DNA from: Calothrix sp. C42_A2020_038
GTDB taxonomy: Bacteria > Cyanobacteriota > Cyanobacteriia > Cyanobacteriales > Nostocaceae
Reading direction: 5' to 3'
NCBI GenBank assembly: GCA_015272395.1
Contig: JACYLQ010000022.1
Span: 186,001-250,000, forward strand
DNA: 64,000 bases
Part shown: in pieces, positions 8,625-16,876 of the stretch
How the letters are laid out: each line of letters opens with the position of its first letter
Numbering within the stretch: the stretch's first letter is position 1
Notes under the pieces: model-generated
Databases searched by the model: none
What the model saw: only the letters and a program-made list of their open reading frames with translations
Told to the model about the DNA's origin: nothing
Translations under genes and position numbers: made by a program

Positions 8625-11600
8625 ATGTTATCCCAGGAAGAATTGAGTCATATAATTGCCAAAGTCTTAGGCAAAAATGTTGGATTAAAAGAACTGCAAA
8701 GTTGTACTAAAGCTGCCAAAGTGCTTGATTTGCCGTTAGCGCAGCAATTTTGGCAATTAAGAGAAGCCAACGCAAGTGGTATTTATATAGTTATTGCAGG
8801 TAAAGTTAGGCTTTTAGATGATTCAGAGAATTTAATTACTACGTTATCGGTAGGGGCATCATTTGGAGAAGCCACTCTTTTTGATGAGGAGGAGTTTTGT
8901 TCATACGCAGCAAGAGCATCTCACAATTTGAGGGTATGCTACCTCAGTTTAGAGACTTTGCAGCCTTTAATGAATAATTATGCGGAGATTCGCGATCAGC
9001 TTCATCGACGGGCAGAAATCTGGGACTTAATACTTTTATGTCGTCAAAACTCGCAATTTCCACATCCGTCACTTGTTACAGGAATGCTTGAAGCATTATC
9101 GCTCTTTGAGCGACACAATTTCACAACAGCAGAGAAAAATCTGACTTTCAAAGATTGCAATATGCTGTTGTTGCGGTTTGGGAAGATGCAGCATACTGAC
9201 GGAACTTTATCAACACCAGGCAAAATTTGCACCAATCCAAAACAGGGTAGTTGGAATGTGCAGCAACCAACAGTTGTATATGTTCTTAGCCAAACGCATT
9301 ATCAGGCAGCACTACAACATTGTTATGAATTAGCGAAATTCGGTGCATCTGGCGAGCAGTCTGTTTTATCTCAAGAAGTAACTCCACGTAAGAGAAGGTC
9401 AGCAGCAGAAAGTTTTAGAGAAAGTATTAGGGAAAACATTACCTCGCCCAATCAGAAGGTGATCCCCTTTCCCACGCGCGCTAAGGAACCACAGCAACAA
9501 CCATCAAAATCACTTCCTTATTTCCCCAGTCCCAAAGTCGTAATTGGGCGTTGGTGGGGAAGACTGACGCGGCAATATCCCTTTTATGCCCAACAAAGTG
9601 CTTCAGATTGCGGCGCCGCTTGTTTGGTGATGATTGGTAACTATTGGGGTAAACGCTTTAGCGTGAATCGATTGCGAGATATGACCAACGTGAGTCGCAG
9701 TGGCGCCTCGTTGCGAGCGGTAGCTGCGGCAGCCGAAAATCTTGGTTTTGCCTCGCGTCCAGTTAAAGCGACTCTTGATAAATTTGCAGAACAACCATTA
9801 CCAGCAATTGCTCACTGGGAAGGCATACATTTTATTGTTGTTTATGAAATTACCAACAAGCATGTAATTGTTTGCGACCCAGCCCTTGGACAAAGGACTC
9901 TGACTCGTCAAGAATTTGTAGCAGGTTGGACTGGATATGCCTTGTTGCTGCAACCAACAATTGCACTCAAGAATGTAAAGGAAGAGAGTGTCGGTTTTTG
10001 GAAGTTTTTTGAGTTAATTAAACCTCACTACAAAGTACTTGCGGAAATTTTTGTTGCTTCAGTACTGATGCAAATATTCGGACTGGTAACACCTGTATTT
10101 ACCCAATTATTACTAGACCGAGTACTGGTGCAACGTAGTGTTGCTACCTTAAATGCTGTTGGTTTAGGGATGATTGTTTTTGGACTGTTCCGGGTTGCCA
10201 TGAATGGAGTCAGGTCATATTTGCTAGACCATACAGCTAACCGCGTCAGTCTTGCTCTAGTAGTCGGTTTTATTAAACATACCTTCCGCTTACCTCTTTC
10301 CTACTTTGAGTCACGTTATGTCGGTGATATAGTCTCGCGTATCCAAGAAAACCAAAAAATTCAACGCTTCCTGACTGGTCAAACATTGTCAATTATTTTA
10401 GATATGTTGACATTGGTGATTTATCTAGCGTTGATGCTTTCATATAGTTGGCGCATGACTTTGTTTACAATGCTGACAGTTCCACCATTTTTTATTTTGG
10501 CACTGGCTAGCACTAGTATTTTGCGCCGCATCTCTAGAGAAGTTTTCAATGCTGGCGCCGAAGAGAACAGCTATCTCATCCAATCTTTGACCGGAGTTCG
10601 CACAGTCCGTTCTCTAGCAATTGAACAGACTGTGCGTTGGCATTGGGAAGAATTACTAAATAATTTGATTAAAAAAGCCTTTAACGCTCAGGTAATCGGG
10701 AATCGTCTTTCTATCATTAGTGGTGTCATCGAGACCTTTACAAGTACTGCAATGATGTGGTATGGAGCTTCGCAAGTTATTAGTGGTGAACTCACAATTG
10801 GACAATTAGTTGCTTTCAATATGTTGATAGGCAATGTCCTCAGTCCTTTCCAACGACTTTCACTGTTGTGGAATGAACTGCAAGAAATTGTGATCTCCAC
10901 CGAACGTATTAATGATGTCTTGGAGGCAGAACCAGAAGAAGATTTACATAATAAACCTCGTAAAACTCTGGGTGAACTTAAAGGTAGAATTCGTTTTCAA
11001 AACGTTACGTTCCGCTATCATCCAGAAAGCCAGACTAACATTCTAGAAAATATCAATATTGAAATCAAACCAGAGCAAATGGTTGCGTTAGTCGGACGCA
11101 GTGGTTCTGGAAAAACAACGTTTAGTAAATTAATTCTAGGTTTATACCCTCCGACAGATGGCAAAGTCTTAATTGACGGTCACGATATCACTAGTGTCTC
11201 TTTGCGTTCATTACGCTCTCAAGTTGGTGTTGTCGATCAAGATACGTTTTTATTTGGTGGTACCATTCGCGAAAATATTTCCATCGCCCATCCAAATGCT
11301 TCTTTTGAAGAAATTGTTAAAGCCGCACAATTAGCAGGAGCAGATGATTTTATTCAGCAACTGCCACTAGGTTATGAAACCCAAATTGGAGAAGGTGGTG
11401 GAATGCTTTCTGGAGGTCAACGCCAACGCATTGCAATTGCCCGTGCTTTGATGGGAAATCCCCGTTTATTGCTTTTTGATGAAGCAACCAGCCACTTAGA
11501 TACAGAATCTGAGCGTATTATTCAAAACAACTTAAAAACGATTCTGAAAGGACGCACAAGCGTTATTATTGCCCATCGTCTCTCTACTGTACGTAACGCT

Positions 11601-11720
11601 GATCTAATCTTAGTTTTAGATCGAGGTGTATTAGTGGAAAGTGGTACTCATGATGAGTTAATTGCCAAACAAGGTCATTATTACTACTTAAATCAACAAC
11701 AACTCGCTCAAGCTGGTTAA
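8625..11720 (+). CDS. Peptidase-containing ABC exporter (PCAT) with N-terminal cNMP-binding-like domain
   Basis: I use the ATG at 8,625 (1,031 residues), 7 bases after AGAGG, over a TTG at 8,610. Order of domains: cyclic-nucleotide-binding-like domain (about 30-150); variable linker; C39 cysteine peptidase with Cys329 (SDCGAACL), His402 (GIHFIVVY) and Asp418 (CDPALG) all present; six-helix ABC membrane domain (about 460-750); nucleotide-binding domain with Walker A GRSGSGKTTF (about 824), signature LSGGQRQR (about 927), Walker B LLLFDEATS and H-loop IIAHRLS. Such exporters cut precursors after a Gly-Gly leader and export them across the inner membrane. It heads an operon with the HlyD adaptor and prolyl isomerase, and double-glycine peptides lie downstream. 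The N-terminal domain suggests gating by a nucleotide or a structural role; ligand unknown. Confidence 0.93.
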   Translation: MLSQEELSHIIAKVLGKNVGLKELQSCTKAAKVLDLPLAQQFWQLREANASGIYIVIAGKVRLLDDSENLITTLSVGASFGEATLFDEEEFCSYAARASHNLRVCYLSLETLQPLMNNYAEIRDQLHRRAEIWDLILLCRQNSQFPHPSLVTGMLEALSLFERHNFTTAEKNLTFKDCNMLLLRFGKMQHTDGTLSTPGKICTNPKQGSWNVQQPTVVYVLSQTHYQAALQHCYELAKFGASGEQSVLSQEVTPRKRRSAAESFRESIRENITSPNQKVIPFPTRAKEPQQQPSKSLPYFPSPKVVIGRWWGRLTRQYPFYAQQSASDCGAACLVMIGNYWGKRFSVNRLRDMTNVSRSGASLRAVAAAAENLGFASRPVKATLDKFAEQPLPAIAHWEGIHFIVVYEITNKHVIVCDPALGQRTLTRQEFVAGWTGYALLLQPTIALKNVKEESVGFWKFFELIKPHYKVLAEIFVASVLMQIFGLVTPVFTQLLLDRVLVQRSVATLNAVGLGMIVFGLFRVAMNGVRSYLLDHTANRVSLALVVGFIKHTFRLPLSYFESRYVGDIVSRIQENQKIQRFLTGQTLSIILDMLTLVIYLALMLSYSWRMTLFTMLTVPPFFILALASTSILRRISREVFNAGAEENSYLIQSLTGVRTVRSLAIEQTVRWHWEELLNNLIKKAFNAQVIGNRLSIISGVIETFTSTAMMWYGASQVISGELTIGQLVAFNMLIGNVLSPFQRLSLLWNELQEIVISTERINDVLEAEPEEDLHNKPRKTLGELKGRIRFQNVTFRYHPESQTNILENINIEIKPEQMVALVGRSGSGKTTFSKLILGLYPPTDGKVLIDGHDITSVSLRSLRSQVGVVDQDTFLFGGTIRENISIAHPNASFEEIVKAAQLAGADDFIQQLPLGYETQIGEGGGMLSGGQRQRIAIARALMGNPRLLLFDEATSHLDTESERIIQNNLKTILKGRTSVIIAHRLSTVRNADLILVLDRGVLVESGTHDELIAKQGHYYYLNQQQLAQAG

Positions 11721-11828
11721 GTACTGAAGAGCTAGTGATAGATTGTGGATTTTGAGTATTGACAAGAGCGTTCTTGTTTGCAGTACTCAATTCCTCATCC
11801 CATATCTGATTGTTTTGGGAATCATAAT

Positions 11829-13373
11829 ATGCCAAATCCATACAACAATTCTGCGCTCGCGAAAGACGAGCATAATGAATGTATAGATGACAATATTAAT
11901 AATCAGGATAATACTGATAAAAACCAAGTAACGGTTGATGATAAAGCAGACTTTCATTACGGTACAGAAGAACTACTTGATGCCTTACCCAAGGTTTGGA
12001 CGCGCGGTATATTGTATGTCTTAATTGGTTTTGCGATTGTTGGTTTACCTTGGGCTACATTATCCAAAATTGATGAAACAGGTACTGCCAGAGGACGTAT
12101 AGAACCCAAAGGCGCCACGCAAAAATTGGATATTGATGCAAGTGGAACCGTCAAAGCTGTCAAAGTGCGCGAAGGGGATAGCATAAAAGCGGGGCAGGTA
12201 ATTTTAGAATTAGATTCTGAAATTCTCCGAACCCAACTAAAAGAGACTGAAGCGAAGCTATCTGGAATTCAAAATCAAAAAGCACAACTTGACATACTCA
12301 AAAACCAACTCAAAATGACGCTAGGGGTTACTGAGCAACAAAACCAGTCTCAAGCCTTAGAAAAAATGTCTCAAGTCAACCAGGTAAAACAAGACCTGGA
12401 TGCCAAACAAAGCATTCATAACTTACAAAAATTAGAAAGAGAAGCATTAGTTAATCAAGCACAGCAATTAGTCAATACTGCTTTAAATGAAAAGAAAGCC
12501 GCAGAAGCTAGATTAGCTATAGACTCCAGACAAGTCCAACGTTTTAGTGAACTAGTCAAAGACGGTGCAGTTTCCCAAACTCAAGTTGACCAACTTAGAA
12601 AGGAAGAACAAGAAAGTCAACGACTTTACCAAAAAGCTTTATCTGACATCAAACAAGCAGAATTACGTTTAGCAGAAGAGCAAAATCGTTATCAGGCAAC
12701 GCTCAATCAGCTTTCTTCTGATATCAAACAAGCTAAACTGCGACTTGATCAGGAGCAAAACAGCTATCAAAGCGTACTCCAATCTGGTAAATTAGCAGTT
12801 TTGAAAACGACTGAGCAACTCAAAGACTTGGAAACACAATCGGGAGCGCTAAGATCACAAATCGCTCAGATTGGAAGCCAAATCACTTCCTTGAAGTTGC
12901 AATTACAACAGCGTGTTGTGCGGGCGCCGATTGATGGAGTCATTTTTGAGCTACCAGTTTCCAAACCTGGAGTAGTAGTGCAGCCAGGGCAAAGGATTGC
13001 TCAAATCGCACCCAAAAATAGTGGTTTCGTACTCAAAGCTGATATTCCGATTCAAGATAGCGGCTTCTTGAAAGTCGGAATGCCAGTCAAAGTCAAGTTT
13101 GATGCCTACCCATTCCAAGAATATGGAATTGTAGAAGGAAAAGTCAATTGGATTTCTCCTGATACCAGAATTACTCCAGCACCCGAAGGAAGAATAGAAA
13201 ACTTTGGCTTAGAAATCACTTTAAACCAACAACATATTCAATACGGAGCGAAACGTATACCATTAACCGCAGGTCAAACAGCAACTGCCGAAGTCATTGT
13301 TCGCCAGCGAAGAGTGATTGACTATATCTTAGACCCGTTCAAAAAACTGCAAAAAGGCGGTTTAGGAAGCTAG
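11829..13373 (+). CDS. HlyD-family periplasmic adaptor (membrane fusion protein)
   Basis: ATG at 11,829 is preferred to a TTG 51 bases upstream, giving 514 residues. A cytosolic acidic N-terminus precedes one transmembrane segment (about 60-78). The split biotinyl-lipoyl domain opens with GRIEPKGATQKLDIDASGTV, then come long coiled coils (about 130-355). The lipoyl half returns with RVVRAPIDGVIFELPV, followed by a beta-barrel. It links the inner-membrane exporter to an outer-membrane TolC-type channel; no TolC gene is seen here. The gene starts 108 bases after the exporter, so both likely share a transcript. Confidence 0.93.
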   Translation: MPNPYNNSALAKDEHNECIDDNINNQDNTDKNQVTVDDKADFHYGTEELLDALPKVWTRGILYVLIGFAIVGLPWATLSKIDETGTARGRIEPKGATQKLDIDASGTVKAVKVREGDSIKAGQVILELDSEILRTQLKETEAKLSGIQNQKAQLDILKNQLKMTLGVTEQQNQSQALEKMSQVNQVKQDLDAKQSIHNLQKLEREALVNQAQQLVNTALNEKKAAEARLAIDSRQVQRFSELVKDGAVSQTQVDQLRKEEQESQRLYQKALSDIKQAELRLAEEQNRYQATLNQLSSDIKQAKLRLDQEQNSYQSVLQSGKLAVLKTTEQLKDLETQSGALRSQIAQIGSQITSLKLQLQQRVVRAPIDGVIFELPVSKPGVVVQPGQRIAQIAPKNSGFVLKADIPIQDSGFLKVGMPVKVKFDAYPFQEYGIVEGKVNWISPDTRITPAPEGRIENFGLEITLNQQHIQYGAKRIPLTAGQTATAEVIVRQRRVIDYILDPFKKLQKGGLGS

Positions 13374-13418
13374 CTTCAGCTTGCACTGTAAGTCAAAATC
13401 GATTGGAGTGATTATTTG

Positions 13419-14198
13419 ATGTCAAATCTTTTGAACATTTCCAGTTCAGACATTATTGAGAGTATCAGGCTCTCATGTCAAATTCCCGATGTTGTCAAAG
13501 CCATAGCATCTAAAAAAATTATTCTTGAAGCAGCCCAGGAAGCGGGAGTTCATGTAGAAGAGGGAGAAGTACAGCAGGAGGCTGACAAACTACGGTTAGA
13601 AAAAAAACTCGTAAAAGCTAAAGATACTTGGATGTGGCTAGAAAAACACCATCTTTCTACGAAGGATTTTGAAGAACTAACTCATTACAAGGTTCTGAAA
13701 AAAAAGTTAGCGAATCATCTATTCTCGGCTGACTTGGAAAAGTTTTTTTACGAACATCGCCTCGACTATGATGCTGCCGTCACCTACGAAGTCATTTTGG
13801 AAAGCAAGGACTTAGCTTTGGAATTATTTTATGCCTTGGAAGAAGGTGAAATTACTTTCGCTGAAATTGCTCGCCAATTTATCCAGGAACCAGAACTTCG
13901 TCGCGCGGGTGGATATGTTGGACTTAAACACCGTAAAGATTTCCGCCCTGAGATTGCGGCGCCTGTATTTGCAGCTTCGGCGCCGTCTGTTCTCAAACCA
14001 ATCACGACTCCAAAAGGAGTGTATTTAATTTGGGTTGAAGAAATCATCAAATCTCAGTTGGATGAACAGTTACGCGAAAAAATCATTTCTGAATTATTTG
14101 AGCAATGGTTAAAGCAACAAATCGACTGCCTAGAAATTGTCACCAAGCTAGATTATGATCAATTGCAACCTCAAACAGAACAAATAAAGCCAGCTTAG
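13419..14198 (+). CDS. Parvulin-type peptidyl-prolyl isomerase of the secretion operon
   Basis: ATG at 13,419 follows TGGAG with good spacing; the protein has 259 residues. It has a SurA-like helical N-terminus (about 1-115) and a PpiC/rotamase domain (about 120-225). Conserved parvulin blocks are FAEIARQFIQEPELRRAGGY and PVFAASAPSVLKPITTPKGV. There is no signal peptide, so it may act in the cytosol on precursors before export. Parvulin-like proteins beside C39 exporters are a recurring cyanobacterial arrangement; a chaperone or isomerase role for the secreted peptides is inferred. Confidence 0.85.
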   Translation: MSNLLNISSSDIIESIRLSCQIPDVVKAIASKKIILEAAQEAGVHVEEGEVQQEADKLRLEKKLVKAKDTWMWLEKHHLSTKDFEELTHYKVLKKKLANHLFSADLEKFFYEHRLDYDAAVTYEVILESKDLALELFYALEEGEITFAEIARQFIQEPELRRAGGYVGLKHRKDFRPEIAAPVFAASAPSVLKPITTPKGVYLIWVEEIIKSQLDEQLREKIISELFEQWLKQQIDCLEIVTKLDYDQLQPQTEQIKPA

Positions 14199-14528
14199 TT
14201 TTTTAGCAATATTAAACTAAAGATTTTTATCACAAATTGATTTACCTAATGTAAGGTAAATTCAAACTAATTATTCTTAAATCTGATTATGTAAAGTTTT
14301 GATGCTTTACATCAAAAAAATATTTTCAACCTCAAAATTCTTTTGTATAAGCCAATTTGGGCTTATTTACTATTAAAAATAAACCTACAAAAAATTATTT
14401 AGGTAGTAAATTAATCTGTTTACTGCCTTATTTGAGTGTTTAAGTAAAACAATATGTTTATGATTAAAAACATTCCAAAAATGATGATAATTAATTAGCT
14501 ATTCTTATCAAAAAACTTTGAAAAAATT
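14199..14528. other. Spacer rich in small stem-loops upstream of the first leader peptide
   Basis: No gene is seen. Three short inverted repeats occur in quick succession: TTTACC/GGTAAA (14,241-14,260), ATGTAAAG/CTTTACAT (14,289-14,312) and ATAAGCC/GGCTTAT (14,347-14,366). The last could end the exporter transcript. The rest is AT-rich. Confidence 0.55.
14347..14366 (+). terminator. Possible terminator after the exporter operon
   Basis: A 7-base-pair stem ATAAGCC/GGCTTAT with a 6-base loop is followed by TTACT, not by a clean T-run. Position between the exporter operon and the precursor promoter supports a terminator, but the hairpin is weak. Confidence 0.35.
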
Positions 14529-14529
14529 G

Positions 14530-14557
14530 TTGACTTATTCAAAAAAACGGTTATATT
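14530..14557 (+). promoter_or_regulatory. Sigma-70-type promoter of the double-glycine peptide gene
   Basis: TTGACT (14,530-14,535) and TATATT (14,552-14,557) are separated by 16 bases, close to consensus. The predicted transcript would begin near 14,564, exactly where an 8-base-pair 5' hairpin starts. It gives the peptide gene its own promoter, separate from the exporter operon. Confidence 0.65.
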
Positions 14558-14563
14558 AAAGAT

Positions 14564-14588
14564 GTGAGAAATAAAAAAAGTTTCTCAC
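14564..14588 (+). promoter_or_regulatory. 5' untranslated hairpin of the peptide mRNA
   Basis: GTGAGAAA (14,564-14,571) pairs perfectly with TTTCTCAC (14,581-14,588). It lies at the predicted 5' end of the transcript, 40 bases before the start codon, so it may stabilise the mRNA. Function is inferred from position. Confidence 0.5.
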
Positions 14589-14629
14589 AAGTAATTCCCA
14601 AATTTCAATTAATTCCCAGGAGAAACCCA

Positions 14630-14932
14630 ATGATTATTTCTGATTTAAACTACTTGGAAAATACTTCTGAAGAAATCTTCGGTGGTCGTGGTATCAACAT
14701 CAACAGCCGATTCGTGTTGAACAAAGACGTTAATGCTACAGTAAGAGTTAACGAACAGTTCACAAAAGCATTTAACGTTAACACCGCTGGTATTAACGGA
14801 AACGTAGCTGAAGTACTCGGTAGCTCTGATGCTGTTGGCAACAACACCTTCACCAGCATCATCTTCGGAACTCAAACCGAATCAGGTAGCTCTGAGTCCT
14901 TTGTTAACGCTACTTCCGCTACCCGCAACTAA
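14630..14932 (+). CDS. Double-glycine leader precursor peptide (substrate candidate P1)
   Basis: The start is ATG 14,630, preceded by AGGAG at ideal spacing; an in-frame GTG at 14,564 is rejected because it lies in the 5' hairpin. The 100-residue product begins MIISDLNYLENTSEEIFGG, a hydrophobic/acidic leader ending in Gly18-Gly19, the kind cut by C39 exporters. The remaining 81 residues are rich in Asn, Ser, Thr and Val and lack Cys, so no lanthionine or disulfide chemistry is suggested. A GNNTFTS motif recurs as GNSTFTS in the peptide at 30,558. It sits beside the exporter and has its own strong promoter. Confidence 0.82.
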   Translation: MIISDLNYLENTSEEIFGGRGININSRFVLNKDVNATVRVNEQFTKAFNVNTAGINGNVAEVLGSSDAVGNNTFTSIIFGTQTESGSSESFVNATSATRN

Positions 14933-14949
14933 TTTTAGTCCAATGCGTA

Positions 14950-14984
14950 TAACCTCTTAATAAAGATTACTTTTTAAGAGGTTA
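14950..14984 (+). terminator. Stem-loop after P1
   Basis: TAACCTCTTAA (14,950-14,960) pairs perfectly with TTAAGAGGTTA (14,974-14,984) over a 13-base loop. A short T-rich stretch (GGTTCTTTTG) follows at about 14,988. It may terminate or stabilise the P1 mRNA, uncoupling it from downstream genes. Confidence 0.5.
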
Positions 14985-15051
14985 CATGGTTCTTTTGATT
15001 CGACCATGGCGAACTGAGAACTATAGTCATAGATTCTTAAATAATTAAGAG

Positions 15052-15079
15052 CGCTGAAAGCTTTCACAAGCTTTCAGCG
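15052..15079 (+). promoter_or_regulatory. Perfect 12-bp hairpin upstream of P2
   Basis: CGCTGAAAGCTT (15,052-15,063) pairs with AAGCTTTCAGCG (15,068-15,079) across a 4-base loop. It ends 30 bases before the next start codon and has no T-run. It could be an mRNA processing or stabilising element between two peptide genes, or an operator. Confidence 0.55.
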
Positions 15080-15109
15080 ACCAACTATTGGTGCGATAAG
15101 AGGTTAAAT

Positions 15110-15460
15110 ATGGGTGGATTGTATATTGCCGACCTCAGTTTTTGCGAAACTGCTAATGATGAACAGGTTATCGGTGGTTTATCTGTTAGAAATTTGTCTA
15201 GATCGTTAAGCTCTTTAAGAAGAGTTAGCACTCTTGGTGAAGTGTCTGTAATAGCAGAGCCTGTATTAGCGCAACCCGTTTTAGAAAAGATTTCTTCTCA
15301 AGAGAAAGGTGAGTTTCTGGTTGAAGAATTCAAAGATGAAAGCGGTGAAAATTATGCTTATAAGGCGGTAAGCAAGGATGGTAGGAAGCAAATTAGCGGC
15401 TCAGTTGGCAGTATTGGCAATCTAAACTATGCTGTCTCTAGATCTGAGGTTACTATTTAA
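15110..15460 (+). CDS. Leader-type small secreted protein candidate (P2)
   Basis: The 116-residue product has an N-terminus GLYIADLSFCE...QVIGG with Gly22-Gly23, resembling the leader of P1 (xIxDLxYxE) and of the protein at 32,590 (MQILDLSYCE). The mature part is Ser/Val/Glu-rich with no clear domain. AGAGG lies 7 bases before the ATG. It is probably another substrate of the C39 exporter; the downstream function is unknown. Confidence 0.7.
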   Translation: MGGLYIADLSFCETANDEQVIGGLSVRNLSRSLSSLRRVSTLGEVSVIAEPVLAQPVLEKISSQEKGEFLVEEFKDESGENYAYKAVSKDGRKQISGSVGSIGNLNYAVSRSEVTI

Positions 15461-15575
15461 TTCTTACCTAAAACCGATTCAAAATTTAAATTAGTCAATT
15501 CATAACTAGCATTTTGATAATGCAATTACTTTGATGTAATTGCAATTTTGTGTATTATTCAAAGGTGACATAATC

Positions 15576-15791
15576 ATGCCAAGTTATCAAGTTGTGGTCA
15601 GAAAGATAATATCATCTGATGGCACTGTTGCTGAGGCAAAGAGTGTAGTAACATCTTCTGGCAATGGTAAAAGTGAGATTAGTCAGAGTGTTTCAGTAAG
15701 TACTTCTGGCAGTAGGTCTGTTTCTTCGGTCAAATCAAGCTCTAGTTCTTGTGCTGACAACACTGATATTGAATCAAGTCCCGGCGCCTAG
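15576..15791 (+). CDS. Small serine-rich protein
   Basis: I choose ATG 15,576, seven bases after AAAGGTGA, giving 71 residues (MPSYQVVVRKIISSDGTVAE then Ser-rich). About a third of residues are Ser, including a five-serine run. There is one cysteine and no leader or signal peptide. It sits between a leader peptide and RTX genes and could be a substrate for the downstream O-glycosyltransferases; that is inference only. No family recognised. Confidence 0.55.
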   Translation: MPSYQVVVRKIISSDGTVAEAKSVVTSSGNGKSEISQSVSVSTSGSRSVSSVKSSSSSCADNTDIESSPGA

Positions 15792-15800
15792 TGGTTTGTG

Positions 15801-15950
15801 TTATGGGTTTGGGTGGGTAGAAAGATTGGCAACGGATGATGAACGGATGTAACGGTGAGACCAGGCAGCGCGGTGTCGGTTTGGGTCCCACCAAACTAGC
15901 GAACCCGAAGGGATAATTGATTTTAAATAACCAGACCTTGTTTGTAACAG
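15801..15950 (+). repeat. Dispersed element, family B copy 1
   Basis: It carries GGCAACGGATGATGAACGG, then GTAACGGTGAGACCAGGCAG and CGAACCCGAAGGGATAA. The same order of blocks recurs at 62,400-62,580 at about 90 percent identity by eye, and the first half appears inverted at 48,649-48,730. The right end is degenerate here (TTTGTAACAGATAAC). No coding potential. Confidence 0.75.
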
Positions 15951-16047
15951 ATAACAAAGTTATGGGGTAGTTCAGAGACCACTAGAAGCAGACATATAGG
16001 CTTTCTCTGCCTATCCTACAAAAATATTTTAAACGGAGACATACGAT

Positions 16048-16851
16048 ATGGCTACGATAGGAGAAATCATAGCAAGAATTAACCAGCGAACAGCAGAAAT
16101 CAGAGCTAGAGTCGGAGACACCAGAAGCGATCAAATTCTAGGAACTGAAGGAAGAGACAGACTATTTGGAACCTTCGGCGATGATGTCATACTTGGATTT
16201 GGTGGCGATGATATTATTTCAGGAGGTTTCGGTGATGATTTCCTGGATGGGGGGGATGGAAGAGACGAAATATCAGGTGGCTTTGGCAATGACTACATAT
16301 TGGGTGGCAATGGTAATGACCGATTGTTTGGCGGAGCTGGCGATGATCTAGTCTTTGGTGGCGCCGGAAATGATTTAATGGATGGAAGTATTGGTGGTGA
16401 TGTCCTCTTCGGGGGTGACGGTAACGATAACATCACTGGAGGTGTAAATGGAGACCCAGATGGGCCTGAAGAGTTCTTTGTAGACTTTTTGGTCGGGGGT
16501 AACGGCAGTGACACCTTAAATGGATTTGGCGGTGGTACAGGAACGTTTGAAAGAGATATTTTAATTGGTGGGGGTGAAGTTGACGAGAATGGATTTATTG
16601 TAGATGAGAGCGGCGATGGGGTAAGAGACATCTTTGTGCTTGGAAATAATAGAGGGCCTTTTTACGCTGTAGCTGGTGATGATGATTACGCTTTAATTTT
16701 GGACTTTGAAATTGGTATTGATCAGCTTCAGTTAAGCCCAGCTGTAAATCATGTGTTTACACCTGATCAAGGTGATACGTTAATTTACGCTAACGTTGCT
16801 ACTGGTCCCGATTTGATTGGAGTTTTAGTAGGAGTTTCTTTTAACGGCTAA
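16048..16851 (+). CDS. RTX-type calcium-binding protein, 267 aa
   Basis: From about residue 32 to 135 it consists of GGxGxDxxx nonapeptides (for example GGFGDDFLDGGDGRDEISGG), which form a calcium-binding parallel beta-roll. Such proteins are normally secreted by type I systems. The C-terminal part (about 140-267) resembles the end of other cyanobacterial RTX proteins (LILDFEIGIDQLQL). No enzymatic domain and no N-terminal signal. CGGAGA precedes the ATG. Export by the neighbouring ABC/HlyD pair or by another type I system is possible. Confidence 0.9.
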   Translation: MATIGEIIARINQRTAEIRARVGDTRSDQILGTEGRDRLFGTFGDDVILGFGGDDIISGGFGDDFLDGGDGRDEISGGFGNDYILGGNGNDRLFGGAGDDLVFGGAGNDLMDGSIGGDVLFGGDGNDNITGGVNGDPDGPEEFFVDFLVGGNGSDTLNGFGGGTGTFERDILIGGGEVDENGFIVDESGDGVRDIFVLGNNRGPFYAVAGDDDYALILDFEIGIDQLQLSPAVNHVFTPDQGDTLIYANVATGPDLIGVLVGVSFNG

Positions 16852-16876
16852 AGTCATAAAATAGACCAAGGAATTC

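Noticed and set aside
14564-14629. N-terminal extension of the P1 peptide from a GTG
   Set aside because: The GTG is within a 5' hairpin and lacks a ribosome site; the ATG at 14,630 has AGGAG and starts the leader motif.
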